Shown here piece by piece: positions 27,820 through 36,418 of a DNA stretch of 64,000 nt. The stretch lies in NCBI RefSeq assembly GCF_023509015.1, contig NZ_CP094975.1, positions 5,387,501-5,451,500 on the forward strand, given 5' to 3'. Position 1 is the first letter of the stretch. Each line of letters starts with the position of its first letter. The notes beneath the pieces were generated by a model, which saw only the letters and a list, made by a program, of their open reading frames with translations, was not told where the DNA came from and did no database searches. Source of the DNA: Pseudomonas abieticivorans. Lineage in GTDB: Bacteria > Pseudomonadota > Gammaproteobacteria > Pseudomonadales > Pseudomonadaceae. The position numbers and the translations under genes were made by a program.

Positions 27820-28797
27820 ATGAGTACTCCCGTGATGGAGAGCCAATTGCTGGGCGAGCGCAGCCAGGTCTTTGCGCACGCCGACCCCCATGCCGTGTCC
27901 GACTACGTCAACCGCCACGTCGGTAATCACTGCATCGTACTGCCGCGCCGCGGCCAGCCGCTGTCGAGCCTGAACCACAAGGCCTTCGCCAGCCTGGACC
28001 TGTGCCGCATCAGCTACGGCGCCAGCGTGCGCGTCACCTCCCATGCGCTGGAAACCATTTATCACCTGCAAGTGCTGTTGCGCGGCCACTGCGTGTGGCG
28101 CAGCGCCCAGGGCGAGCAGTGCCTGGGGCCGGGCGAGCTGTTGGTGATCAACCCGCACGATCCGGTCGACCTGACCTATTCGGCCGACTGCGAGAAATTC
28201 ATCCTCAAGGTGCCCACGCGCCTGCTCGAGGCGGTGTGTGAGGAGCAACGCTGGCACACCGAGGGCGCCGGCGTGCGGTTTGTCGGCAATCGTTATAGGC
28301 TCGACCAGTTGGATGGCTTCGATCGCCTGCTGGGCATGCTCTGCAACGAGGCCGAAAGCCGCGATCCGCTGCTGCGGGTGCAAGAGCATTACGCGCAGAT
28401 CGTCGCCAGCAAGATGCTCACCGCCATGCCCAGCAACCTGCGCCGTGAGGCATCGGGCTCGGCGGCGATGACCTTCGAGCGCATTGCCGATTACATCCAG
28501 CGCCACCTCAAGCACGCCATCGACAGCAACGCCTTGGCGAAGGTGGCCAACATGAGCCAGCGCTCGCTGTATGCGCTGTTCGAACGCCATGCCGGCACAA
28601 CGCCTGGGCAGTACATTCGCCAGCAGAAACTGCAACGCATCCAAGCCTGCCTCAAAGACCCGGCCTGCAACGTGCGTAACGTGACGGAGCTTGCGCTCGA
28701 CTACGGTTTTGCCCACCTGGGGCGGTTCGCCGAGCAGTACCGCCAGGCGTTTGGGGAGCTGCCGTCGCACACGCTGCAACAGCGCCGGTGTGCCTAG
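27820..28797 (+). CDS. AraC/XylS-family transcriptional regulator
   Basis: 325 residues from ATG 27820 (MSTPVMESQLLG). The N-terminal half is the AraC_binding_2-type sensor fold (HCVWRSAQGEQCLGPGELLV). The C-terminal half carries two helix-turn-helix units: NALAKVANMSQRSLYALFER and RNVTELALDYGFAHLGRFAE, with RQAFGELPSHTL. This sensor type is common in regulators of aromatic degradation (BenR/XylS/AntR) but the target is not apparent; the neighbouring gal gene is separated by a terminator. Confidence 0.9.
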   Translation: MSTPVMESQLLGERSQVFAHADPHAVSDYVNRHVGNHCIVLPRRGQPLSSLNHKAFASLDLCRISYGASVRVTSHALETIYHLQVLLRGHCVWRSAQGEQCLGPGELLVINPHDPVDLTYSADCEKFILKVPTRLLEAVCEEQRWHTEGAGVRFVGNRYRLDQLDGFDRLLGMLCNEAESRDPLLRVQEHYAQIVASKMLTAMPSNLRREASGSAAMTFERIADYIQRHLKHAIDSNALAKVANMSQRSLYALFERHAGTTPGQYIRQQKLQRIQACLKDPACNVRNVTELALDYGFAHLGRFAEQYRQAFGELPSHTLQQRRCA

Positions 28798-28850
28798 GCG
28801 GGGGGGAGGGCGTAACTGATGGCGCGGCGAACGCGGATAAAGCCGCCCCC

Positions 28851-28874
28851 TGTAGGAGCGGATTCATCCGCGAA
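28851..28874. repeat. single REP sequence, TGTAGGAGCGG type
   Basis: TGTAGGAGCGGATTCATCCG followed by CGAA matches the REP family seen at 6002. No close inverted partner is present. It lies in the convergent gap between the AraC gene and the DUF934 gene. Confidence 0.8.
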
Positions 28875-28888
28875 GCCGCCACCGCCGT

Positions 28889-29383
28889 TTAGCGGCGGCG
28901 GAACAACGGCAACGGCTCGTCGGTAGCCGCCTGGTAGGTCACCGAGAAATCCTTGAGGCTTTCAAGGGCTTCGTACGGGTCTTTGTCGGCGCGCAGGGCA
29001 AAAGCGTCGAAACCGCAGCGGTGCAGGTAGAACAACTGGTCGCGCAGCACGTCGCCGATCGCCCGCAACTCGCCCGTGTAACCATAGCGGTCACGCAACA
29101 GGCGGGCGTTGGAGTAGTTGCGACCGTCGGTGAACGCCGGGAAGTTCAGCGCGATGACCTGGAAAAACTCGACGTCGACGCCGATTTCCTCGGCTTCTTC
29201 GTCGGCGTCCAGCCACACGCCCAGGCCGCCGTCACGGGCTTTCAGGGCGTGGGCGTGGTCGCGCCACAGGGCCAGCGGCACGATCAGGTCGTCGCAGTTG
29301 CTGATGCCATCGAGGGTCGCGTCCTTGGGCAGCAAGTGCCAGGTTTCGTCGACCACCGCGTTGTTTTTAATGATTCGCTGCAT
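28889..29383 (-). CDS. DUF934 family protein (CysH-linked)
   Basis: 164 residues from the ATG at 29383 (MQRIIKNNAVVDETWHLL), which overlaps the end of the sulfite reductase gene by 17 bp. Family blocks are GVWLDADEEAEEIG, VIALNFPAFTDGRNYSNARLLRDRYGY, GELRAIGDVLRDQLFYLHRCGFDAF. DUF934 proteins are found next to sulfite or nitrite reductase genes in many proteobacteria and are presumed accessory to sulfur assimilation; the reaction is unknown. Co-transcribed with cysI. Confidence 0.92.
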   Translation of the reverse strand: MQRIIKNNAVVDETWHLLPKDATLDGISNCDDLIVPLALWRDHAHALKARDGGLGVWLDADEEAEEIGVDVEFFQVIALNFPAFTDGRNYSNARLLRDRYGYTGELRAIGDVLRDQLFYLHRCGFDAFALRADKDPYEALESLKDFSVTYQAATDEPLPLFRRR

Positions 29384-31025
29384 AGACGCGCTCCTTGAAC
29401 AGGTCGATGCCGATACGCTGGTAGGTATCGATAAAACGCTCATCTTCGGTACGTTGTTCGATGTACACGTCGATCAGCTTGGAAATTACGTCCGGCATGG
29501 CGTCCTGGGCAAACGAAGGGCCGAGGATTTTGCCCAGGCTGGCATCGCGGCTGGCGCTGCCACCCAGAGAGACCTGGTAGAACTCTTCGCCTTTCTTGTC
29601 CACGCCCAGGATGCCGATGTGGCCCACGTGGTGGTGACCACAGGCGTTCATGCAGCCAGATATGTTCAGGTCCAGTTCGCCGATGTCGAACAGGTAGTCC
29701 AGGTCGTCGAAACGGCGCTGGATGGATTCGGCGATCGGGATCGACTTGGCGTTGGCCAGGGAGCAGAAGTCACCGCCCGGGCAGCAGATGATGTCGGTCA
29801 ACAGGCCGATGTTCGGCGTGGCGAAACCACCTTCGCGCAGTTCCAGCCAGAAGGCGTGCAGTTTTTGCTGCTCGACGTCGGCCAGGATGATGTTCTGCTC
29901 GTGGGAGGTACGCAGTTGGCCGAAGCTGTAGCGGTCGGCGAGGTCCGCCACGGCGTCCAGCTGCTTGTCGGTCAGGTCGCCCGGGGCAACGCCGGTCGGT
30001 TTCAGTGACAGGGTCACGGCCACGTAGCCTGGCTTCTTGTGCGCCAGGGTATTGCGGGTACGCCAGCGGGCGAAACCTGGGTGCTCGGCATCCAATGCGC
30101 TCAGTTCGGCGGCGAAGTCCGGCAGGGCCAGGTACTCGGGGTCGACGAAGTGCTTGGCGACACGCTCAAGTTCGGCTTCGGTCAGCGTGGTGCTGCCGCC
30201 GCGCAGGTGTTCCATCTCGGCGTCCACCTTCTGGGCGAAGACCTCGGGGGTGAGGGCCTTGACCAGGATCTTGATGCGCGCCTTGTACTTGTTGTCCCGA
30301 CGGCCATAGCGGTTGTACACGCGCAGGATGGCGTCCAGGTAGCTCAACAGGTCTTGCCACGGCAAGAACTCGTTGATGAAGGCGCCCACCACCGGGGTAC
30401 GGCCCAGGCCGCCACCCACCAAGACGCGGAAACCCAGTTCGCCGGCCGCGTTGTGCACCGGCTCCAGGCCAATGTCGTGCACTTCGATGGCCGCGCGGTC
30501 AGTGTTGGCACCGTTGACGGCAATCTTGAACTTGCGCGGCAAGTAGGCGAATTCCGGGTGGAAAGTGGTCCACTGACGCACGATTTCGCACCACGGCCGC
30601 GGATCGATCACTTCGTCTGCCGCCACACCAGCGAACTGGTCGGTGGTGACGTTGCGCAGGCAGTTGCCGCTGGTCTGGATCGCGTGCATCTGCACGGTGG
30701 CAAGCTCGGCCAGAATGTCCGGGATGTCTTCCACCGCCGGCCAGTTGAACTGTACGTTCTGGCGGGTACTGATGTGCGCGTAGCCTTTGTCGAAGTCGCG
30801 GGCAATCTTGGCCATCATCCGCGTCTGGCGCGAGGTCAGTTGGCCATAGGGCACGGCGACTCGCAGCATGGGCGCGAAGCGTTGGATATAAAGACCGTTC
30901 TGCAGGCGCAGCGGGCGGAACTCTTCTTCGCTGAGTTCACCTGCCAGGTAGCGTCGGGTCTGATCACGGAACTGCTTGACGCGGTCCTCGATGATCCGTT
31001 GATCGTACTCGTCGTAAACGTACAT
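29367..31025 (-). CDS. cysI: assimilatory sulfite reductase hemoprotein (nitrite/sulfite reductase family)
   Basis: 552 residues from the ATG at 31025. It has two ferredoxin-like half domains and two siroheme-binding halves. The Fe4S4-siroheme cysteines are in CCPGGDFCSLANAKS (about residue 417) and NISGCMNACGHHHVGHIG (about residue 457). The enzyme reduces sulfite to sulfide with six electrons for cysteine synthesis. The fused-NADPH flavoprotein partner (CysJ) is absent, as usual in Pseudomonas, where ferredoxin or another donor is likely. The AT-rich upstream region probably holds a promoter; a CysB site could not be defined. Confidence 0.92.
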   Translation of the reverse strand: MYVYDEYDQRIIEDRVKQFRDQTRRYLAGELSEEEFRPLRLQNGLYIQRFAPMLRVAVPYGQLTSRQTRMMAKIARDFDKGYAHISTRQNVQFNWPAVEDIPDILAELATVQMHAIQTSGNCLRNVTTDQFAGVAADEVIDPRPWCEIVRQWTTFHPEFAYLPRKFKIAVNGANTDRAAIEVHDIGLEPVHNAAGELGFRVLVGGGLGRTPVVGAFINEFLPWQDLLSYLDAILRVYNRYGRRDNKYKARIKILVKALTPEVFAQKVDAEMEHLRGGSTTLTEAELERVAKHFVDPEYLALPDFAAELSALDAEHPGFARWRTRNTLAHKKPGYVAVTLSLKPTGVAPGDLTDKQLDAVADLADRYSFGQLRTSHEQNIILADVEQQKLHAFWLELREGGFATPNIGLLTDIICCPGGDFCSLANAKSIPIAESIQRRFDDLDYLFDIGELDLNISGCMNACGHHHVGHIGILGVDKKGEEFYQVSLGGSASRDASLGKILGPSFAQDAMPDVISKLIDVYIEQRTEDERFIDTYQRIGIDLFKERVYAANH

Positions 31026-31263
31026 GATGATCCTGTTCAGGGCTGTCTTTTGCAGCAAAAAATCGCGCGCACGGCCGCGCACCCCCTGCGGAGCCGTGGA
31101 AAGATACCTGTTTTTAGTTATGCGCAAAAGTGCCGTTTGAGTATATGCAAAGAACTAAAAGTACTAACGTTGCAACTTTAGTCGCAATTCCCTACTTGCC
31201 GTCCGGTCAATGCTGGACTTTACTGCCTGTGCAGCCTGATAAAAACCACAAGAGGCAATGCAC

Positions 31264-31377
31264 ATGAGCAACCCCGTGAAAGCGCCAAAAGCCGATAGCA
31301 GCGTCGATGCCTGGGCCATTTTGTTCTTGATCATACTCGTGGTGGGCACGGCCGTTTTCTGGGTCAGCCACCAGTAG
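31264..31377 (+). CDS. 37-residue single-helix membrane protein
   Basis: ATG 31264 to TAG 31377 encodes 37 residues: a polar start MSNPVKAPKADSSVDAW and one hydrophobic helix AILFLIILVVGTAVFWVSHQ. AGAGG lies 8 bases upstream of the ATG. A clear ribosome binding site, a complete transmembrane helix and sensible codon use make it a likely real small membrane protein of the kind conserved in Pseudomonas. Function is unknown. It sits between divergently placed cysI and the orphan binding-protein gene. Confidence 0.75.
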   Translation: MSNPVKAPKADSSVDAWAILFLIILVVGTAVFWVSHQ

Positions 31378-31497
31378 TACTTTAGCCGCACACCCCCCTT
31401 TGCAATGCGCTCCAGTCCGACTGGCGGTTGCCATGTGCCTGCATGTCAGACTGCCATCAGGCTATACTGATCGGCTTTGCGCGAAGGGTCGGTTGGC

Positions 31498-32583
31498 ATG
31501 TGGGTGGGTGTTTTCAGGTCGTTGGTGCTGGGGCTGTGTATTTTCGTGGGCAGCGCCCATGGGTCGACCGTGCTGTTTCTCAATCCGGGGCATGCGGCCG
31601 AGCCGTTTTGGTCGAGCTATTCACAGTTCATGCAGGTGGCTGCCGATCAGTTGGGCATGGACCTTACGATCCAGTACTCCGAGCGCGTACCGTCCTTGAC
31701 CGTGGACAATGCCCGTGCAGCCCTGCATTCGGCCCGGCCGCCGGATTACCTGGTGTTCGTCAACGAGCAATCGGTGGGCCCGCAGATCTTGCGCATGGCC
31801 CAAGGCACCCAGGTCAAGGTGTTCATGGTCAACAACGGCCTGACCCCCGGCCAGGCCCAACTCATCAGCGAAAACCAACGCCACTACGCCCCCTTGCTCG
31901 GCAGCCTGCTGACCAACGATGAGCAGGCCGGCTACCTGATGCTCAATCAACTGGTCGCGGCCCATGGGCCCTTGGCGCCTGGCCAGGCGCTGGACTTGCT
32001 GGCGTTCAGCGGCGTCGCGCAGACACCGGCCTCGATCCTGCGCGAGCAGGGCATGCGCCGGGCCCTGGCCGAACACCCGCAGGTGCACCTGCGCCAACGG
32101 GTCTACGGTGCCTGGGACCGGGAGCGGGCCTACCAACAGGCCGGGCAATTGCTCAAGCGCTACCCGCGCACCGCGCTGGTGTGGTCGGCCAATGACGAGA
32201 TGGCCTTCGGCGCCATGCGCGCGCTTCAGGAGCAGGGGCGCATGCCCGGCAAGGACGTCCTGTTCAGCGCCGTGAACACCTCGCCCCAGACGCTGCAGGC
32301 GCGCATCGACGGGCGCTTGAGCGTGTTGTTCGGTGGCCATTTCACCTTGGGCGGTTGGGCGCTGGTGCTGCTGCATGACGATGCGCTGGGCGTGGACTTC
32401 AGCCGTCACGGCGGGCGCGACCGATCGGTCGAAAGCCTGCGCAACCTTGATCCGGCCACGGCGCGGCAGTTGCTGGCCCACGGCGTTGGCCCTGGGCACC
32501 CCATCGATTTTAACGCCATGAGTGCCAAGGGCAAACCGGCGGGCTACCGCTACCCGTTCAGCCTGGACGCCGTGCTGCCCTGA
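31498..32583 (+). CDS. orphan periplasmic sugar-binding-like protein
   Basis: 361 residues from ATG 31498. An N-terminal signal peptide (MWVGVFRSLVLGLCIFVGSA) is followed by a type I periplasmic binding fold: NPGHAAEPFWSSYSQFMQVA, PDYLVFVNEQSVGPQI, RTALVWSANDEMAFGAM, and VLFSAVNTSPQTLQ. There are no ABC permease or ATPase genes beside it. Such orphans often feed a sensor kinase or chemoreceptor rather than a transporter; that is inference. The ligand is unknown, possibly a sugar or autoinducer-like molecule. Confidence 0.8.
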   Translation: MWVGVFRSLVLGLCIFVGSAHGSTVLFLNPGHAAEPFWSSYSQFMQVAADQLGMDLTIQYSERVPSLTVDNARAALHSARPPDYLVFVNEQSVGPQILRMAQGTQVKVFMVNNGLTPGQAQLISENQRHYAPLLGSLLTNDEQAGYLMLNQLVAAHGPLAPGQALDLLAFSGVAQTPASILREQGMRRALAEHPQVHLRQRVYGAWDRERAYQQAGQLLKRYPRTALVWSANDEMAFGAMRALQEQGRMPGKDVLFSAVNTSPQTLQARIDGRLSVLFGGHFTLGGWALVLLHDDALGVDFSRHGGRDRSVESLRNLDPATARQLLAHGVGPGHPIDFNAMSAKGKPAGYRYPFSLDAVLP

Positions 32584-32793
32584 TCAGGGCAGCGCCAGGT
32601 GCAGCACCAGTTGCACCACGCCAAACAGCAACAAGGCAAACACCACCGTAAAAGCAATGCCCAGGGCGATGAAGTGCACCGGCTTGCCGTGGGTGAAATC
32701 GCGCTCGCGGTTCTTGTTGCTCTGCACGCCGAAGGCGGCGGCCAGCACGCTGTGCAGCATTTGCCAGAGGGTAGGGGGCTTGGGGTCGGTCAT
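32584..32793 (-). CDS. DUF2970 small membrane protein
   Basis: 69 residues. The N-terminal segment PPTLWQMLHSVLAAAFGVQS followed by NKNRERDFTHG and one membrane helix (FIALGIAFTVVFALLLFGVV) is the DUF2970 layout. Function is unknown. Its stop abuts the convergent binding-protein gene with no gap. AGGTAGGAG precedes the ATG. Confidence 0.88.
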   Translation of the reverse strand: MTDPKPPTLWQMLHSVLAAAFGVQSNKNRERDFTHGKPVHFIALGIAFTVVFALLLFGVVQLVLHLALP

Positions 32794-32851
32794 GGTGTTC
32801 TCCTACCTCATACTGTAGCAGCCGCCGAAATGGGTGCCGGGTCACCGTTCC

Positions 32852-34054
32852 CTAATGTGCTGGCAAGAATCGCTGATGTAAGTCGGGGAACAATTGCTGC
32901 GCGAACCAGATGGGTAAGCCTGGCTCCAATTCCCGCGATTTTGGCGTGGCGCTTTTAACCAGGCCCAAGTCAATCAGCTTTTTCAATTGCTCGGTCGCGG
33001 TGCGGTCGCCTTGCCCGGTGTAAATTTTGAAATCTGCGCGCGTAACCACGCCTTGGGTTAGAAGAATATGTATGGCACGAGCCGAATCGGGCTTTACCCC
33101 GGCTAGATGCAGTCGTTGGTCGAAGGCGAATATTCGACCCAGTCTTTCGCGCATGTTGCTCACCTGCATGGCCTGTTCGGTGTAGCGCATCTGATCCAGG
33201 CAGGTATCGAGCATGAAGCTGACGAATTCAAACAATCCGGCTTGCGTCAGTTGGCCACGCCCATCGAGGTCTCCACGACGGGGCTGATCGGCATTGGCAA
33301 GATGGGCGTAATAGCTCTGTTGGGCTCTGGCCAGGCCTCTGGAAAGAGACCAAAGCGGTGACGATAATCCCAATTTGTGGAGCTGAAGATGAGTAATCAT
33401 CCGCACCACGCGACCGTTGCCATCCACAAAGGGGTGAACCCAAGCCAAGCGGTGATGATAGATCATCGTGGCGAGAAGTCGTGCGCGCGTATCGGCCAGG
33501 CGCCCAAAAACCTGTTGCATACGGGTCAGCATGGGGCTTACGCACGTCCAGGCGGGTGCCGCGTGTTGGCCAACCAACACGTCTTTTTCGGCCGCATCAC
33601 GAAGCTGCCCGGGGACCAAGTGAGTGCCGTCGCTGAGCAGCAGTTGGCTTTCGCTGGCACCCTCGAACAACCGGCGATGTACCCGGGATACAAACGCGGG
33701 TGCAAACAGGTCTGGCCACGATAAGTCCTGGCGGATAGATACAGCCCGCTCGAAAGCCTGCTGGGCGCCAATGTGGGTGCTAGCCAATTCTGTCAGTTCT
33801 TTGCGGTGGCGTTTGGGGGCAGTGGGGGCCAGGCTTACAGGTTCGGTAAACTGGCCTTCGATCAGGTTGCTGTAAAAACTGCTGGTCACACGCAATAGCC
33901 CGCCTACCAATGTCGCGGTCTGGGGCGCCAACATACCTGCCAATTTTCCGGCTTGATAAGGCATCTGCTCGGCCATCGCGATGATTTGCGAAGGAAATGT
34001 CGCTGGTAGCAGGGGTTCCAGCCAGTGGTTCCCGGTGATCATGGAGTCGGCCAT
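32852..34054 (-). CDS. Fic/DOC family protein (class II, N-terminal inhibitory helix)
   Basis: 400 residues. The catalytic motif HPFVDGNGRVVR spans residues 207-218 with the AMP-transfer base His207. The N-terminal helix holds SNLIEG (62-67), matching the inhibitory (S/T)xxxE(G/N) motif, with Glu66 predicted to block ATP. A DUF4172-like N-terminus and a C-terminal winged-helix region (ARAIHILLTQGVVTRADFKI) complete the common stand-alone Fic architecture. It would AMPylate (or de-AMPylate) a protein target once inhibition is relieved; the target is unknown. No antitoxin gene is adjacent, as expected for intramolecular inhibition. Confidence 0.93.
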   Translation of the reverse strand: MADSMITGNHWLEPLLPATFPSQIIAMAEQMPYQAGKLAGMLAPQTATLVGGLLRVTSSFYSNLIEGQFTEPVSLAPTAPKRHRKELTELASTHIGAQQAFERAVSIRQDLSWPDLFAPAFVSRVHRRLFEGASESQLLLSDGTHLVPGQLRDAAEKDVLVGQHAAPAWTCVSPMLTRMQQVFGRLADTRARLLATMIYHHRLAWVHPFVDGNGRVVRMITHLQLHKLGLSSPLWSLSRGLARAQQSYYAHLANADQPRRGDLDGRGQLTQAGLFEFVSFMLDTCLDQMRYTEQAMQVSNMRERLGRIFAFDQRLHLAGVKPDSARAIHILLTQGVVTRADFKIYTGQGDRTATEQLKKLIDLGLVKSATPKSRELEPGLPIWFAQQLFPDLHQRFLPAH

Positions 34055-34242
34055 TTCGTGTTCACTTTGCGGATTTTTTTAAAGATTTATTTTTACAGTT
34101 AAACCCTTACAGATAAAGGCTTTTGTCGGATTTAAATTTTATTAGGTTGGAAGCTTTTGCGGATTTTATTTCGCATTTTTTTCCGGTAAGTAAAGTACAT
34201 GATCCTGCGCCCAAATACGAATTCATGAAACATCTCGACAAA

Positions 34243-34260
34243 CTGTCATGAAACGGAAAT
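34243..34260 (+). promoter_or_regulatory. Pho box upstream of pstS
   Basis: CTGTCAT-GAAA-CGGAAAT: the first half is a perfect PhoB half-site, and the second matches at 4 of 7 positions at the correct 11-bp repeat. It lies about 75 bp before the pstS start in an AT-rich leader, so PhoB-dependent induction by phosphate starvation is likely. Confidence 0.65.
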
Positions 34261-34335
34261 GTTCAGGGCATTAAATCGTCACGGCTGGTCCCATGGAGGG
34301 GCCGGCACTCTCAATCCTTATACCGAGGTGTTGCC

Positions 34336-35355
34336 GTGACGCTGCTGAATAAAAACCGTTTGTCGCTTCTGCTGGCCTCCCTGTGTTTGAGCGGCCTGGC
34401 CCATGCGACCGATGTGACCGGTGCGGGCTCCAGCTTTGTGTACCCGGTGCTGTCCAAGTGGTCCCAGGACTACAGCAAGGACTCGCAAAACCGCATCAAC
34501 TATCAGTCGATCGGTTCTGGCGGCGGCATTGCCCAGATCAAGGCGGCCACCGTTGACTTCGGCGCCTCCGACGCCCCGTTGAGCGCCGAAGACCTGAAAG
34601 CCGGTGGCCTGGGCCAGTTCCCGAGCGTGATCGGCGGTATCGTGCCGGTGATGAACATCGACGGCGTGGAAAACGGCAAGCTCAAGCTTGATGGCGAAAC
34701 CCTGGCCAAAATCTTCATGGGCAAGATCACCAAGTGGGATGACGCGGCCATCGTTGCGCTGAACCCTGGCGTGAAACTGCCGTCGGGCGCCATCACCGTG
34801 GTCCACCGTTCGGACGGTTCGGGCACCTCGTTCAACTTCACCAACTACCTGTCCAAAGTCAGCCCTGAGTGGAACGACAGCCTGAAGTTCGGCACCACCG
34901 TGGCCTGGCCTGCCGGTGTCGGCGGCAAGGGTAACGAAGGTGTGGCCGCCTACGTGAAGCAGATCAAGGGCTCGATCGGCTACGTCGAGTACGCCTACGC
35001 CCTGCAGAACAAGATGAACACCGCGCAACTGAAAAACGCCGCTGGCAAGTTCGTTACGCCTAACGCCAAGGCCTTCCAGGCCGCAGCCGACACCGCCGAT
35101 TGGGGCAATGCCAAAGACTTCAACCTGATCATGACCAACGCCCCGGGCGAAGGCGCGTGGCCGATTACTGCCACCACCTGGATCATCATGTACAAGCAGC
35201 CTAAAAACGCCGAGCAAAGCGCGGCGGCGTTCCACTTCTTCAAATGGTCCCTGGAAAACGGCCAGCAACAGGCCAGCGCCCTGGACTACGTAGCACTGCC
35301 AAGCTCGCTGGTACAGAAGATCGAAGGCTACTGGAAATCCGATTTCGCCCATTGA
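34336..35355 (+). CDS. pstS: PstS phosphate-binding protein
   Basis: 339 residues with a GTG start at 34336 (GAGG upstream) and a signal peptide ending SGLAHATD. The phosphate-binding loops are GAGSSFVYPVLSKW, GSGGGIAQIKAATVDFGASD and RSDGSGTSFNFTNYL. It captures phosphate in the periplasm for PstCAB. This is the E. coli-type PstS (about 340 residues) rather than the shorter PstS known from other Pseudomonas loci, so it may be a second Pst system. A hairpin follows the gene and should raise pstS transcript over the permease genes. Confidence 0.96.
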   Translation: MTLLNKNRLSLLLASLCLSGLAHATDVTGAGSSFVYPVLSKWSQDYSKDSQNRINYQSIGSGGGIAQIKAATVDFGASDAPLSAEDLKAGGLGQFPSVIGGIVPVMNIDGVENGKLKLDGETLAKIFMGKITKWDDAAIVALNPGVKLPSGAITVVHRSDGSGTSFNFTNYLSKVSPEWNDSLKFGTTVAWPAGVGGKGNEGVAAYVKQIKGSIGYVEYAYALQNKMNTAQLKNAAGKFVTPNAKAFQAAADTADWGNAKDFNLIMTNAPGEGAWPITATTWIIMYKQPKNAEQSAAAFHFFKWSLENGQQQASALDYVALPSSLVQKIEGYWKSDFAH

Positions 35356-35373
35356 TCTAAACCGCCAGCAGCC

Positions 35374-35406
35374 CCCCGGTTAACCACGTCGGTTAGCCGG
35401 GGTTCG
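35374..35406 (+). terminator. pstS-pstC intercistronic hairpin, attenuator-like
   Basis: CCCCGGTTAACC (35374-35385) pairs with GGTTAGCCGGGG (35391-35402) with one G-T wobble and a 5-base loop, followed by a T-rich run further downstream. It probably stops a share of transcripts or protects the pstS mRNA, giving more binding protein than permease. Confidence 0.65.
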
Positions 35407-35425
35407 TGTTTTGCGAGTGGATGAT

Positions 35426-36418
35426 ATGACAGAGAACACGCAGTACATGAGCACCCAAGCCCGTAAAGTCGATGAGTCTGAAGCGCGCGCCGCGCGCGAC
35501 CAGCGTCACGACCTGTGGTTTCGCCGCTCGATGATGGGCGCCGCGATGCTGGTGTTGCTCCTTTTGCTGAGCATCGCAGGCTCTACCCTGTGGGGCGGCA
35601 GTGAAGCCTTCCGTACCTTCGGCTGGAGCTTTTTGACCAGCACCGATTGGGACGTGGTCAACGGAAAATTCGGCGCCGTGGTCCCCATCTACGGGACCCT
35701 GGTGACCTCGTTGCTGGCCCTGCTGATTGCAGTGCCGGTGAGTTTTGGCATTGCCATCTTCCTTACCGAAGTGGCGCCGCCGTGGTTGCGCATGCCGATT
35801 GCCTCGGCGGTGGAGCTGCTGGCCGGCATCCCTTCGATCATCTACGGCATGTGGGGCCTGTTCGTGTTCGGCCCGTTCATGGCCGCGCACCTGGCGCCGT
35901 GGATCAACGACTACCTGGGCGCCTTGCCGCTGATCGGCACGCTGTTCCAGGGCCCGCCGCTGGGCATCGGCATGCTGACTGCCGGCATCGTGCTGGCGAT
36001 CATGATCATCCCGTTCATTACCTCGGTGATGCACGAGGTGTTTCGCAGCGTGCCCACCACCCTCAAAGAGTCGGCGTATGCCTTGGGCAACACGACCTGG
36101 GAAGTGGTGTGGGACATCGTGCTGCCCTACACCCGCTCGGCTGTGGTAGGCGGGGTATTCCTGGGCCTGGGCCGCGCCTTGGGCGAAACCATGGCGGTGA
36201 CCTTCGTGTTGGGCAACGCGCAACAATTCTCGGCCTCGTTGTTGATGCCCAGCAGCTCGATCGCCTCGGTCATCGCCAACGAATTCAGCGAAGCCTACAC
36301 CGACCTGCACCGCTCGGCGCTGATCGGGCTGGGCTTCTTGCTGTTTGTCGTCACTTTCATCGTGCTCGCCCTGGCGCGGCTGATGCTGATGCGCTTGTCG
36401 CGTAAAGAGGGTCTATGA
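35426..36418 (+). CDS. pstC: PstC phosphate ABC permease
   Basis: 330 residues from ATG 35426 (the next in-frame ATG is 35447). Six membrane helices with the type I permease loop MHEVFRSVPTTLKESAYALG and GRALGETMAVTFVLGNA match PstC. The GIPSIIYGMWGLFVFGPF block is also a PstC hallmark. It pairs with PstA to form the inner-membrane channel. The TGA overlaps the pstA ATG by 4 bp. Confidence 0.95.
   Translation: MTENTQYMSTQARKVDESEARAARDQRHDLWFRRSMMGAAMLVLLLLLSIAGSTLWGGSEAFRTFGWSFLTSTDWDVVNGKFGAVVPIYGTLVTSLLALLIAVPVSFGIAIFLTEVAPPWLRMPIASAVELLAGIPSIIYGMWGLFVFGPFMAAHLAPWINDYLGALPLIGTLFQGPPLGIGMLTAGIVLAIMIIPFITSVMHEVFRSVPTTLKESAYALGNTTWEVVWDIVLPYTRSAVVGGVFLGLGRALGETMAVTFVLGNAQQFSASLLMPSSSIASVIANEFSEAYTDLHRSALIGLGFLLFVVTFIVLALARLMLMRLSRKEGL

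Noticed and set aside
29118..30008. Long plus-strand open frame opposite the sulfite reductase
   Set aside because: It lies antisense to a well-conserved gene, has the composition of a shadow frame and no ribosome binding site.
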